Assembly (NCBI RefSeq): GCF_002013895.1
Contig: NZ_MAFQ01000015.1
Coordinates: forward strand, 1 to 64,000
DNA: 64,000 nt
From: Mycobacteroides franklinii
GTDB lineage: Bacteria; Actinomycetota; Actinomycetes; Mycobacteriales; Mycobacteriaceae
Direction: 5' to 3'
In this document: in pieces, positions 8,801 through 17,060 of the stretch
Position numbering within the stretch: position 1 is the first letter of the stretch
Layout: each line of letters opens with the position of its first letter
The notes under the pieces: generated by a model
Database searches by the model: none
Told to the model about the DNA's origin: nothing
What the model saw: the letters and a program-made list of their open reading frames with translations, nothing else
Program-made: the position numbers and the translations under genes

Positions 8801-10126
8801 CTGAATGCCGACACCGAAAAGGCTTCGTCACATGGGCAGGCGGTCGCGCTGCGGTGCGACCTGATCACCGCTGATATCACCGAGCGGCTAGGGGTCGACG
8901 ACCCTATTGGTGCGCCGCTTCTCGAACTCGTAGCGGCCGCGAAGAACACAGACCCTGGTTCACCGATCTTGCCGCTCCTCGCCATGTGGGCGCAGCTGCC
9001 GCTGCCCGTCACGGTTGTCAGGGGGCCCGAAGAGAATCGCTTCGCACGCCGCGGTAGTGCCGGTGACACCCCGCCCGAACCGGCAGAAGACGAGGCACCC
9101 GTCGCGGTCGTGCTGGCTTCGCTGGACGGCCGACTGATCACAGGGCCCGAAGTACTGCGGGACCAGCGTGTCTACGAACTGTCGGTGCGCGTGCAGCCCG
9201 GTGAATGGCCGCAGTGGGCGGACCGGATGGACGGGGAATTACTAAACCATCTTACCCCTGCCGAGATCACGGTGCCGACGTTTAGCTGGTCACGCGGCGA
9301 CCATGTTGGCGATGGCGAGACCTATGAGCAGTCGGGATCGGTGACGCTTCGGTTCACAGTGGCAGCTGGCAAGCCAGCGCCCCCGCTGATGGTGCGACTG
9401 ACGTGGAGCGGCGAGGTCGACGGCAAGCCGCGCAAGCAGACGCTCGACGTCGCCGGCCACCGCGAACTGCGGCTGCGGCCCTACGACGAGACGCGCGACC
9501 GGGCGACAAATTATCCGGTGTTCGACGAGCGTCTCCTAGCCGAATACGACCGCCTTGCCCGCGCTGGATTCGACGATGGCCAACTGCGGGCGTTCTGCCG
9601 CTTGTTCACTGGGGTTTGTCGCGCCGGCTTGGCCATGACATGGGAACGCAAGTATCGCCGCGGAACCCGAGTAACAGAACGCGAATTCCACGACGACCTC
9701 TTTGAACGTTTGCTCGCCGACCCGGAACTCGGCGGCCGAGTCGAACGCGGCAACCCTCTTGCGTTGGGCTACCTCGACGTGCGGCACGACGGCATCACCG
9801 CGGAGCTAAAAGTCGAGCGCAAGACGCCCGTAACCAGAGAGTCCGCGCCGAAATATGTTGGCCAGCCGACGCAGTACGCCGCCGCCGACGGAGCTCAGCT
9901 CTCAATCCTCGCCATCCTGGACATGAGCTTAAAGCAGCTGCCCATCGGTACCCCTGAGAACTACCTGTTTGCACTCGAACCGAGGCTGCACGGACTCGAC
10001 AATCCCGAGGCCCCGAGCCTGGTCGAGGTCCTTATAGTGAACGGCAATCTTCCTACGCCGAGCTCTTGGTCACGCAAGAAGACGCCAGTCCACGACGCTC
10101 CAGGGCAAGAATCGCAAGGTCTGTGA
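5900..10126 (+). CDS. giant helical-repeat protein with C-terminal PD-(D/E)XK-like nuclease; candidate defence effector
   Basis: 1408 aa, not matched to any family I can name. Near the N-terminus C56, H60/H62, C80 and C83 form a likely zinc-binding knuckle. From about residue 100 to 1050 the chain is Ala/Leu/Asp-rich with repeated helix pairs, resembling a HEAT/ARM-like solenoid. Residues of about 1060-1190 look beta-rich. The C-terminus has E1260/E1262, D1293 in GYLDVRHDG, and E1302-x-K1304 in TAELKVERK, then GQPTQYAA: the order of a PD-(D/E)XK nuclease. No NTPase motif was seen. It is the only cargo gene of the element, 58 bp after the integrase and on the same strand. Antiviral function is inferred. 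The ATG at 5900 has no strong ribosome site; 5933 is an alternative. Confidence 0.8.
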   Translation: MRDHVWDDALEMGVRNQRLIALAKNHCTRMEFVQSSGQGMAEEVTGLPINAREIRCPMAHGHMVGSNLEMTVPMFYRQNCIGCAEQRPSGLLPTLAGYIAAVDENASAEREREVERKAALHTQWEARAQRRRGLMAGCDDMMATALADIGRLDVDPASDLRKDDRAPLARLRALAERAAETFTPDVIAHGVELVERGFASSSLLDPLRIIALSRPEFGPPVVRAAVTVMREAASGPAGRCLADLAEHADTADLDERVCRSAVALAGSPMRDPFSQRRHGSDPVSLLAVAAIVPDQLISVLRDLLPGPETQTVLHLPPAAATPRPHVTQFLMGSAGGAIRILSETHPNLAAGLVDSLVMQLASDKFERFDDHGLREIERALAVMFVLDVGDVSSSMVRAGARGSLLLGERLLRVLTVTADLVAAEPYWRETGDPVPDAARAASVTEELFEMAMGRLGGDWGGEAIDDAAELIERLAKECPAAMQVKLAAILGAILGLVDAQKASKVSPLTVIDDEPPALKMMTAWSQELLLGRAIGRLGDAVKFVAANDPVAACNAVIDVMADERAGERGADAAWYLLEILGKIGATHGTESGVLQAILPVLHTYIVGSEVGMRARAIDTWVAIARRHPLPSTLEDLLAALTADPFVMVIRSVLKAAVTLTWSPDAAVRLLVYAAVIVERISGHEHAEVVKDAIRAMLSLSSRLEIDGAREVSERKGLEAAASLGAYDLRDVLQHNTWGTTVARSAQMASLRLRQAAEPAFADFSRRRGDSDIEMLLACGPGLTSLPAADLTAAALTFGPDSPVAAAEFVEVAWRAGRLADAVAIMSALLEATPDQRAYAGQRYFLEMLASAVRADAAATAGGEWGPHADDASTVATALVEERDSDSIAFVTNAVRATLTLRRLLMDAGFVDALRPAESIASRADEFSAAGKALSKAGMTVTPTGAYLRSVSGLCEVVSHLLRAQAAALNADTEKASSHGQAVALRCDLITADITERLGVDDPIGAPLLELVAAAKNTDPGSPILPLLAMWAQLPLPVTVVRGPEENRFARRGSAGDTPPEPAEDEAPVAVVLASLDGRLITGPEVLRDQRVYELSVRVQPGEWPQWADRMDGELLNHLTPAEITVPTFSWSRGDHVGDGETYEQSGSVTLRFTVAAGKPAPPLMVRLTWSGEVDGKPRKQTLDVAGHRELRLRPYDETRDRATNYPVFDERLLAEYDRLARAGFDDGQLRAFCRLFTGVCRAGLAMTWERKYRRGTRVTEREFHDDLFERLLADPELGGRVERGNPLALGYLDVRHDGITAELKVERKTPVTRESAPKYVGQPTQYAAADGAQLSILAILDMSLKQLPIGTPENYLFALEPRLHGLDNPEAPSLVEVLIVNGNLPTPSSWSRKKTPVHDAPGQESQGL

Positions 10127-10260
10127 CACGACCTCCGAACGGAATCCGCAATGACTCAGTCCTTCCTATGGGGCCGCAGTCTCGGCGGTATTCGCGTCCG
10201 CGATAGGACAGAGTTAGGGCATTCGGCGCGTCACCCGACCCGGTCTGCAAATCACGCAAT

Positions 10261-10288
10261 CCCCCCCCGACCAATGGGTCGGAGGGGG
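10261..10288. terminator. hairpin terminator between the large gene and tRNA-Ala
   Basis: CCGACC pairs with GGTCGG around an AATG loop, extended by C-runs and G-runs with one mismatch, and followed by TTTTCTTG on the plus strand. It suits termination of the plus-strand large gene and may also end the minus-strand tRNA transcript. Confidence 0.7.
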
Positions 10289-10296
10289 TTTTCTTG

Positions 10297-10369
10297 TGGA
10301 GCTAAGGGGATTCGAACCCCTGACCCCCACACTGCCAGTGTGGTGCGCTACCAACTGCGCCATAGCCCC
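10297..10369 (-). tRNA. tRNA-Ala (anticodon GGC)
   Basis: Read on the minus strand, acceptor arms GGGGCTA and TAGCTCC pair (one G-U), the anticodon stem CCACA/TGTGG encloses CTGGCAG with anticodon GGC, and the T-arm has the TTCGAAT loop. The discriminator is A and CCA is not encoded. The gene is complete. Its 3' end faces the integrase element, the usual insertion target for tyrosine integrases. Confidence 0.95.
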
Positions 10370-10426
10370 ATGTTTAGTTCTGCGTGCCCGCACGAAGTTA
10401 CACCACGGCGACGGGCTCTCAAAATC

Positions 10427-11701
10427 TCAGCGCTCGGGACCGCCGACATCCTCTGCTACTTCCTGCATACTCCTAACCTGCGGTGACGCAAGTCTCCCCA
10501 GCGTCTCGGGGGCGAACACCCACGCCACGGCCGCGATCAGCGGCATCGCGCCGCCCACCACGAACGCCCACCCGTAGGACGTGCGCTCCGCGATCACCCC
10601 GGCCACCACGGGCCCGATCACCAGCCCGATATCGGAGGTCATCTGGAAGGTCGCCAGTGCCGTCCCCGCCCTGCCCCTACTGCCCACCACATCGGCCACG
10701 GCGGCCTGCTGCGGGGACGCATACAAGCCCGCACCGATCCCGCCGACGAGCGAGAGCACGATGAGTACCGGCAGCGACGACACGAAGCCCATCGCGACCA
10801 CGGTGGAACCGCACACCAGCAGCCCGGCGACCACCAGCGGCTTGCGCCCGATGTCATCGGACCACGACCCGGCCAGGAAGGCCGTGGACACATCCCCTGC
10901 CGCGAATGCGGCGAACACCAGCCCGGCCGCACCCGGCCGCTGATGCAGCACCTCGACCACCAGCAGCGGCAGCAGCGCCCCGCGGATCCCGAAGATCGCC
11001 CATCCCGCACTGAAATTCGACATCAACGCGGCCAGAAATGTCCGGTGATGCAGCGCCGACGTCAAGGTCACCGGGGTGATGTGATGCTCGTCGGCAACCT
11101 CCAGCAGCGTGGAGCGCCGCAGCCCAAAGTAGACCACTATCGCGACGATCACCAGCGCCGCCGAATAGATGATAAAGGGAGCCGAAAGGCTCAGGCCCAC
11201 AACGGCACTGCCCACCGCGGGACCGGCCACCATCCCCAGCAGAAAGCTCGAGCCGTACAGCCCCTGGGCGCGGCCCCGGATCTGCTCGGGCGCGATGCGC
11301 ACCAGCAGCGCGGCCGCGGACACGGTGAACATGGTCGAACCGATGCCACCGAGTGACCGGAACACCAACAGCTGCCAATAGCTGTGCACAAAGGCGCAGA
11401 TGCCGGTGGACGTGGCGACGATCAGCAGGCCGGTCATGTAGACCCAGCGCTCCCCCAGTCGCTGCACCAGCGCTCCGGCCGCGGGTGCGAACACCAGCCG
11501 GAAAGCCGCGAAGGAACTGACTACCGCGGTCGCCGCGGTCACGCTCACCCCGAAGCTGCGGGCGTACTGCGGCAGCGCCGGCGCCACCACGCCGAATCCG
11601 AGCGCGATCACCAGGCTCGCGACAACCAGAACCCAGATCTCCCACGGCAGACGTGGCGTTACCGCCGCGTTGTCCTCGTTGCAGTCGGGACAGCCACTCA
11701 A
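10427..11701 (-). CDS. major facilitator superfamily transporter
   Basis: 424 aa, inner-membrane transporter with about twelve hydrophobic segments in two halves and an MFS-type loop (VQRLGERWVYMTGLL). Drug-export-type MFS proteins in actinobacteria look like this; the substrate is unknown. The N-terminus carries SGCPDCNED, an unusual Cys pair before the first helix. The TTG start at 11701 overlaps the phosphoglucomutase stop (TTGA), so translation is coupled and the two are in one operon. A later start is possible. Confidence 0.9.
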   Translation of the reverse strand: MSGCPDCNEDNAAVTPRLPWEIWVLVVASLVIALGFGVVAPALPQYARSFGVSVTAATAVVSSFAAFRLVFAPAAGALVQRLGERWVYMTGLLIVATSTGICAFVHSYWQLLVFRSLGGIGSTMFTVSAAALLVRIAPEQIRGRAQGLYGSSFLLGMVAGPAVGSAVVGLSLSAPFIIYSAALVIVAIVVYFGLRRSTLLEVADEHHITPVTLTSALHHRTFLAALMSNFSAGWAIFGIRGALLPLLVVEVLHQRPGAAGLVFAAFAAGDVSTAFLAGSWSDDIGRKPLVVAGLLVCGSTVVAMGFVSSLPVLIVLSLVGGIGAGLYASPQQAAVADVVGSRGRAGTALATFQMTSDIGLVIGPVVAGVIAERTSYGWAFVVGGAMPLIAAVAWVFAPETLGRLASPQVRSMQEVAEDVGGPER

Positions 11702-13329
11702 CCGATCACCGCGGAGACAACCTCCCGTGCGGCGTCCTGTACCTGGCTCAAGTGCTCGGCACCCTTGAATGATTCTGCATAGATCTTGTATACATCCTCG
11801 GTGCCCGACGGCCGGGCCGCGAACCAGGCATTTTCGGTGACAACCTTGAGCCCACCGATCGGCGCCCCATTTCCGGGCGCGTTGGTCAGCTTGGCGACGA
11901 TGGGTTCACCGGCCAGCTCGGTAGCGCTCACCTGCCCGGGTGAGAGCTTGCTCAGCACGGCCTTTTGCTCACGGCTCGCCGGCGCATCAACGCGCGCATA
12001 TGTTGGGGCGCCATACTTCTCGGTCAGCTGCGTGTACCGCTGCGACGGTGTCAACCCGGTGACCGCCAGAATCTCCGAGGCCAGCAGGGCGGCGATGATG
12101 CCGTCCTTGTCGGTGGTCCACACGGAGCCGTCGCGACGTAAGAAGGATGCCCCGGCGCTCTCCTCACCACCGAAACCGATTGTCCCGTCGATCAACCCGT
12201 TCACAAACCATTTGAAGCCGACCGGCACCTCGATCAGGGTCCGGCCCAGCCCCGCCACCACCCGATCGATGATCGAGGAGCTCACCAGCGTCTTACCGAC
12301 CGCCGTCTGCGCCGCCCAGCCATCGCGGTGACTAAACAAGTAATCGATGGCCACTGACAGGTAGTGGTTGGGATTCATCAGTCCCGCATCGGGAGTCACG
12401 ATGCCGTGCCGATCAGAGTCTGCGTCGTTCCCGGTCGCTATCTGGTACTTGTCGCGCGACGCCACCAACGAGGCCATCGCATCCGGCGAGGAGCAGTCCA
12501 TCCGGATCTTGCCGTCGTGGTCGAGGGTCATGAACCGCCAGGTGGCATCCACCAGCGGGTTCACCACGGTCAGCTCCAGCGACCACCGGTCGGCGATGGC
12601 GGCCCAGTAGTCGACGCTGGCTCCACCGAGCGGATCGGCGCCGATCCGGATTCCGGCACCCGAGATGGCCTCTAGATCGACCACGTTGGCCAGATCGTCC
12701 ACGTAGGTCTGCTGGAAGTCGTAGCGCTGCACCGATTTGAGTGCCTGCGCCAATGGAATCCGCTTCACCGAACGCCAGCCCGAACGCAGAATCTCGTTGG
12801 CGCGCGCGGCGATCGTACCCGTGGCATCGGTGTCGGCGGGTCCGCCATGTGGTGGGTTGTACTTGAACCCACCATCCCGGGGCGGGTTGTGCGAGGGAGT
12901 CACCACGATCCCATCCGCCAACCCCGTCGTCTTACCGTGGTTGTGCCGCAGGATGGCGTGGCTCACCGCCGGAGTCGGCGTGTATCGGTCCCGCGAATCC
13001 ACCGCGACCACAACACCGTTGGCCGCCAACACCTCCAGCGCGCTGGTCCACGCAGGCTCGGAGAGCGCATGAGTATCACGACCGATGAACAGCGGACCGT
13101 CGATGCCCTGCGAGGCCCGATACTCGACGATCGCCGTGGTGGTCGCCACGATATGCGCCTCGTTGAAGGCACCGTCGAGGCTGGACCCGCGGTGCCCGGA
13201 GGTCCCGAACACGACCTGCTGCGCCACGTCCCCCGGATCGGGCTCTATCGCGTAGTAGGCGGTCACCACGTGGGCGATGTCGATGAGATCTTCCGGCTGG
13301 GCCGGCTGTCCGGCGCGCGCGTTGCTCAC
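11698..13329 (-). CDS. pgmA: phosphoglucomutase, alpha-D-glucose-specific
   Basis: 543 aa, interconverts glucose-1-phosphate and glucose-6-phosphate and so links glycogen, trehalose and cell-wall sugar nucleotide supply to glycolysis. The phosphoserine loop is TPSHNP, the metal loop is DADSDR, the sugar loop is GGEESAGASF, and the phosphate-binding end is ARPSGTED. GTSGHRG near the N-terminus is also diagnostic. The GTG at 13329 gives the normal family length of about 545 aa; the open frame upstream is not protein-like. It is coupled to the MFS gene downstream. Confidence 0.95.
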   Translation of the reverse strand: MSNARAGQPAQPEDLIDIAHVVTAYYAIEPDPGDVAQQVVFGTSGHRGSSLDGAFNEAHIVATTTAIVEYRASQGIDGPLFIGRDTHALSEPAWTSALEVLAANGVVVAVDSRDRYTPTPAVSHAILRHNHGKTTGLADGIVVTPSHNPPRDGGFKYNPPHGGPADTDATGTIAARANEILRSGWRSVKRIPLAQALKSVQRYDFQQTYVDDLANVVDLEAISGAGIRIGADPLGGASVDYWAAIADRWSLELTVVNPLVDATWRFMTLDHDGKIRMDCSSPDAMASLVASRDKYQIATGNDADSDRHGIVTPDAGLMNPNHYLSVAIDYLFSHRDGWAAQTAVGKTLVSSSIIDRVVAGLGRTLIEVPVGFKWFVNGLIDGTIGFGGEESAGASFLRRDGSVWTTDKDGIIAALLASEILAVTGLTPSQRYTQLTEKYGAPTYARVDAPASREQKAVLSKLSPGQVSATELAGEPIVAKLTNAPGNGAPIGGLKVVTENAWFAARPSGTEDVYKIYAESFKGAEHLSQVQDAAREVVSAVIG

Positions 13330-13378
13330 GGACCTGATTCTGCCTGGATCAGATGAACCGTGTCTTACTGAATGGCCG

Positions 13379-13702
13379 CTATTGGATCGGTTGAATGCCG
13401 ACGGCCGTCCCGTACGCGCACACCTCGACACCCGTGTTGGCGTACTCGGTGGTCTCGAAACGGAACGCGACGACGGCATTGGCACCCCTCGATTCCGCCT
13501 CGGCCGCCAGCCGGGACAGTGCCTCGCGGCGGCTCTCGTGCAGCAACTGGGTGATGCCCTTGAGCTCGCCACCGGCGATCGACTTGAACGAGGCCGCGAG
13601 GTTGGAGCCGATGTGCCGCGACCGCACGGTGAGGCCAAAGACCTCACCGAAAACCGCGCCGATCTTGTATCCGGGGATGTCGTTGCTCGTCACGATGATC
13701 AT
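13379..13702 (-). CDS. YbjQ/UPF0145 family protein
   Basis: 107 aa. The pattern TSNDIPGYKIGAVFGEVFGL, then SLASFKS-like and GANAVVAFRFET segments, matches the YbjQ (UPF0145) fold, a small oligomeric protein of uncertain role, possibly in metal or stress handling. The ATG at 13702 matches the family start. It lies 49 bp upstream of pgmA on the same strand and may be co-transcribed. Confidence 0.9.
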   Translation of the reverse strand: MIIVTSNDIPGYKIGAVFGEVFGLTVRSRHIGSNLAASFKSIAGGELKGITQLLHESRREALSRLAAEAESRGANAVVAFRFETTEYANTGVEVCAYGTAVGIQPIQ

Positions 13703-13728
13703 GACCCCAACGTACCGCCGCGGGTCGG

Positions 13729-15234
13729 CTAGGCGATGGAGGCGACGTCCTGCCACAGCGGGCGCCGATCCCCATCAGGATCGGCCTCCAAACGGGACGG
13801 GTTGTCGATGATCAACACCTGACGATCGGGCACCGCATGGGTGGGCCAACCGTCACCGGGCACCCCGGTGCGCGCGAATGACAGCCAGCGGCTTTGCATT
13901 TCATCGCTGACGGCGCGCGCTGTCGCCCGGTCCTTGCGGCCGGCGAGGAACGGCGCGGCGATAGTCCGGTACGTGCCGAAGACGGCGAGCAGTTCGATGG
14001 CATGGGTGGGTCCCAACCCGTAACGGCGCAATGCCTGCGTCGTGTAGTCGTACCGGTAGAAGTACGTGGGCGCGTGACGGCCGTGTGCCTCGGCCACGCG
14101 CCACGCCGCCGAACCGAACGCCAGATCCCCTGCCAGCTTCAGCAGCGCCTTCGGCGCCGGATACCCGTCGTAGCCCGCGACAATGCGCTGGACGAAATCA
14201 GGTCCGCCCTTGGACAGCGAGTGCTCGAGGGCCTGCGGGGTGATCGGCAGAATCTTGAGGATCTTCGTGAACAGGGTCGCCTCTTCGGCGTTGTACCCGA
14301 TGATGAGCGGAACACGATGCGCCTCACCGCGTTCCATGGCCTCGTTGGGATCCAGCGGCAGCACATCGCCGTCGATACTGGGCCCGATCCGCAACGACAG
14401 TCCCGGCACATGCTTGGCCGACCCAATCAGACGGAACAGCGCCTTCACCAAATCCTTCGGCTTCGCCGACAGCACGGTTTCGGCGGCGTTCGCGTCGGTA
14501 GCGCCCAGGTATTTCGCGAACTGACGAGCATTGATCGCGGCATCCTCGGGGTTGACCACCAGCCCGGTGGCGGTGCTCTGGCAGATCGCCCGGTGGAACA
14601 GGCCCCCTGCCGCAGGCACGGCGAGCAGTGTGTTCACCGCGTGCGATCCGGCGCTCTCCCCGAAAATCGTCACGTTGTTGGGATCGCCTCCGAAGGCACC
14701 GATGTTGTCGTGCACCCACTGCAACGCCAACACCAAGTCGCGCAGGTACAAGTTGCTGTCGATGGTGTGCTTGTCATTCGACAGTGACGAAAGATCCACG
14801 CAGCCAAGGGCACCCAGCCGGTAGTTGACCGAGACATACACGCAACCCTGCCGCGCCAGGCTCGCCCCGTCGTAGAGCGGGGTGGCCGAGCTGCCCAGGA
14901 AGTACCCGCCGCCGTGGATGAAGAACATGACGGGCAGCGGCCCGCTGATCGGCCCCTCAGGGGCGACGACGTTCAGAGTCAGGCAATCTTCGCTGAGCTT
15001 CTGCGGCTTGCCGGGCAGGATGATCGCGTAGCGCTGCTGCTGAATGGAGGCAGCGCCCCACGTACGGCACTTGCGCACCCCTGTCCACGACTGAGCCGGG
15101 CGAGGTGCACGCAGGCGAAGCAGACCCACCGGCGGCTCGGCATAGGGAATCCCACGGAAACGATGTACACCGCCCCGGGTGAATCCTTCGACGGTGCCGT
15201 TGGCGGTGTTGATGCGGATGGGCTTCTTTGCCAT
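13729..15234 (-). CDS. type-B carboxylesterase (first of a tandem pair)
   Basis: About 501 aa, alpha/beta-hydrolase of the carboxylesterase/cholinesterase family. It shows the oxyanion motif FIHGGGYFLGS, the nucleophile elbow TIFGESAGSH (Ser near residue 195) and the conserved SEDCLTLNVV and HAIELLAVFG stretches, the latter probably carrying the catalytic His. It hydrolyses ester bonds of lipids or xenobiotics; the natural substrate is unknown. No signal peptide is visible. The ATG at 15234 has AGGA 7 nt upstream. The next gene upstream is a close paralogue. Confidence 0.93.
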   Translation of the reverse strand: MAKKPIRINTANGTVEGFTRGGVHRFRGIPYAEPPVGLLRLRAPRPAQSWTGVRKCRTWGAASIQQQRYAIILPGKPQKLSEDCLTLNVVAPEGPISGPLPVMFFIHGGGYFLGSSATPLYDGASLARQGCVYVSVNYRLGALGCVDLSSLSNDKHTIDSNLYLRDLVLALQWVHDNIGAFGGDPNNVTIFGESAGSHAVNTLLAVPAAGGLFHRAICQSTATGLVVNPEDAAINARQFAKYLGATDANAAETVLSAKPKDLVKALFRLIGSAKHVPGLSLRIGPSIDGDVLPLDPNEAMERGEAHRVPLIIGYNAEEATLFTKILKILPITPQALEHSLSKGGPDFVQRIVAGYDGYPAPKALLKLAGDLAFGSAAWRVAEAHGRHAPTYFYRYDYTTQALRRYGLGPTHAIELLAVFGTYRTIAAPFLAGRKDRATARAVSDEMQSRWLSFARTGVPGDGWPTHAVPDRQVLIIDNPSRLEADPDGDRRPLWQDVASIA

Positions 15235-15278
15235 CGGCACATCCTAGGCAACCAACCGGTTGGCCCACAATGCCTGAT

Positions 15279-16799
15279 TCAGAGAGTGAGGCTGAATCCT
15301 TCCCATGCCGCGCGCCGGGTGGCCTCCGGGTCCAGCTCCACGCGAGTGGCGTGATCGAACACCATCACCGCACGATCTGGCGGTTCATAGGTGGGCCAAC
15401 CGTCACCGGGAATCCCGCTGCGCGCGAAGGCAAGCCATCGTCGTTGCACGTCATTGCTCACCCGCACGGCATCACGACGGCCGATGGCGCCCGCCATCAT
15501 GGTGCCCATGGCACCGCGATAACTATCGAACACGGCGAGCAATTCTGTGGCGTGGGTGGCGCCCATACCGGCCATCCGGAGCGCCCCGGGCGCGTAGTCG
15601 TAGCGATAGAAATACACCGGCGCATAGCGGTGGTGGGCCTCGGCCATTTGCCAGGCAGCCGTGGAAAAGTTCATGTCACCGGCCAGCTTCACCCGAGCGG
15701 AGCGCTCCGGATACCCGGGATATGCCGCCACGATGCGATCGCGATGACCGGGTCCGCCCCGTGTCAGCATGCCCTCCAGCGCCGACTCGGACAGCGGCAT
15801 CATCTTCAGGACTCGAGTGAAAAGCTTGGCCTCATCGGCATTGTGACCGACGATCAATGGGACCCGATGTGCCTCACCATGTTCCATTGCCTCGATGGGA
15901 TGGCGTGGCAGGTAGTGCCCGTCGATGCATGGACCTATCGCGAATGAACCGCCCGGCATGTTGGTCACGATGTCGGCGATCAGTGCGTCCAGTGCCGCGC
16001 CGAGTTCGGCTGGGGTCGCCCGCAGCACCGTATCGGCAGCTGATTCTGTTGTCGCACCGAGAATTTCCGCGAACTTCTGGGCATACAGGGCAGCCGACTC
16101 GGCCGGCACTGCCATGCCGCTGGCGGTGCTTTGGCAGATCGCACGGTGAAACAGCCCCGCGGCCGCGGGGGTGGCCATCAGCGTCTCGACGCAATGGGCT
16201 CCCGCGCTTTCCCCGAAGATTGTCACGTTGCCCGGGTCGCCGCCGAAGGTCCTGATGTTCTCGCGCACCCATTGCAATGCCAGCACCACATCGCGCAGGA
16301 ACAGGTTCCCGTCGATGGTGTGATCGCGATCGGACAGCGACGACAGGTCCATGGCGCCCAGTGCCCCCACGCGGTAATTGACCGACACGTAGACGCATCC
16401 ACGCCGGGCCAGGGAGGCACCGTCGTACAACGGGGTCGCCGAGCTGCCCAGTAGATAGCCGCCGCCGTAGATGAAGAACATGACGGGCAGCGGATCGTTG
16501 GATGGACGATCGGGTGTCACGACGTTGACCGTCAGGCAGTCCTCGCTTGCGCGCTGAACACGACCCGGTCCCAGCACGCGGTAGCGGCGTCGTTGTGGGG
16601 CCGCTGCGCCGAATTCGGTGCAGTCGCGCACTCCGTCCCACGGCAACACCGGCTGTGGTGCACGCAGACGCAGCAACCCGATCGGCGGACGGGCATAGGG
16701 AATGGACCGGAAGCGGCGCACACCTCCGCGCACGAATCCCTCGACGGTCCCGTTGGGAGTGGTCACACGGACAGTGGGCGTCTTCGACCCTGAAGCCAT
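15279..16799 (-). CDS. type-B carboxylesterase (second of a tandem pair)
   Basis: About 506 aa, same family and layout as its downstream neighbour: FIYGGGYLLGS oxyanion loop, TIFGESAGAH nucleophile elbow, SEDCLTVNVV and HATELLAVFD near the catalytic His. Long identical stretches (such as SSATPLYDGASLAR) show that the two arose by tandem duplication. The gap between them is 44 bp, so one operon is likely. I used the ATG at 16799; an in-frame ATG at 16820 is possible. Their substrate ranges probably differ. Confidence 0.93.
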   Translation of the reverse strand: MASGSKTPTVRVTTPNGTVEGFVRGGVRRFRSIPYARPPIGLLRLRAPQPVLPWDGVRDCTEFGAAAPQRRRYRVLGPGRVQRASEDCLTVNVVTPDRPSNDPLPVMFFIYGGGYLLGSSATPLYDGASLARRGCVYVSVNYRVGALGAMDLSSLSDRDHTIDGNLFLRDVVLALQWVRENIRTFGGDPGNVTIFGESAGAHCVETLMATPAAAGLFHRAICQSTASGMAVPAESAALYAQKFAEILGATTESAADTVLRATPAELGAALDALIADIVTNMPGGSFAIGPCIDGHYLPRHPIEAMEHGEAHRVPLIVGHNADEAKLFTRVLKMMPLSESALEGMLTRGGPGHRDRIVAAYPGYPERSARVKLAGDMNFSTAAWQMAEAHHRYAPVYFYRYDYAPGALRMAGMGATHATELLAVFDSYRGAMGTMMAGAIGRRDAVRVSNDVQRRWLAFARSGIPGDGWPTYEPPDRAVMVFDHATRVELDPEATRRAAWEGFSLTL

Positions 16800-17060
16800 G
16801 GGAGTCAAGATAGCTGTCATCGACCTCAGATGCGGCGCCGATACGGCAGATCCAGGTAATTCGCCAGCACCCGCACCATCAACAAGAGATAACTGATCAT
16901 CACATCCAGAAATCGGACGGCGCCGACGCCCTCGGTTTCGGCCCGGTCACGGGAACGTACCTATCGATGCACCAATAGCCACATTGGCCTCACCTGCCAC
17001 TATTGTCACGGGAGTCAATTGCTGACGTCGATGTGACGTCCTGCCCCGGGAAGGTCTGAC

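Larger units (their letters stand above)
3293..10297 (+). mobile_element. small decayed integrative element at tRNA-Ala(GGC)
   Basis: Excisionase, coupled micro-ORF, integrase and one large cargo gene lie on the plus strand and stop at the 3' end of tRNA-Ala. Left of them lie a micro-gene and a broken phage-type gene. I did not find the duplicated tRNA 3' end that would mark the left edge, so the left boundary is approximate and may lie further left. The broken gene and shortened integrase suggest the element is fixed in place. Confidence 0.6.

Noticed and set aside
10261..10296. attachment repeat beside tRNA-Ala
   Set aside because: The hairpin and TTCTTGTGGAGCT look similar at 10.29 kb and 29.67 kb, but this is shared tRNA 3' end and terminator layout, not a direct repeat joining the two elements.
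11698..13647. 649-aa version of phosphoglucomutase
   Set aside because: The extra 106 residues overlap the YbjQ gene and are Ser/Arg-rich without homology; the GTG at 13329 gives the normal length.
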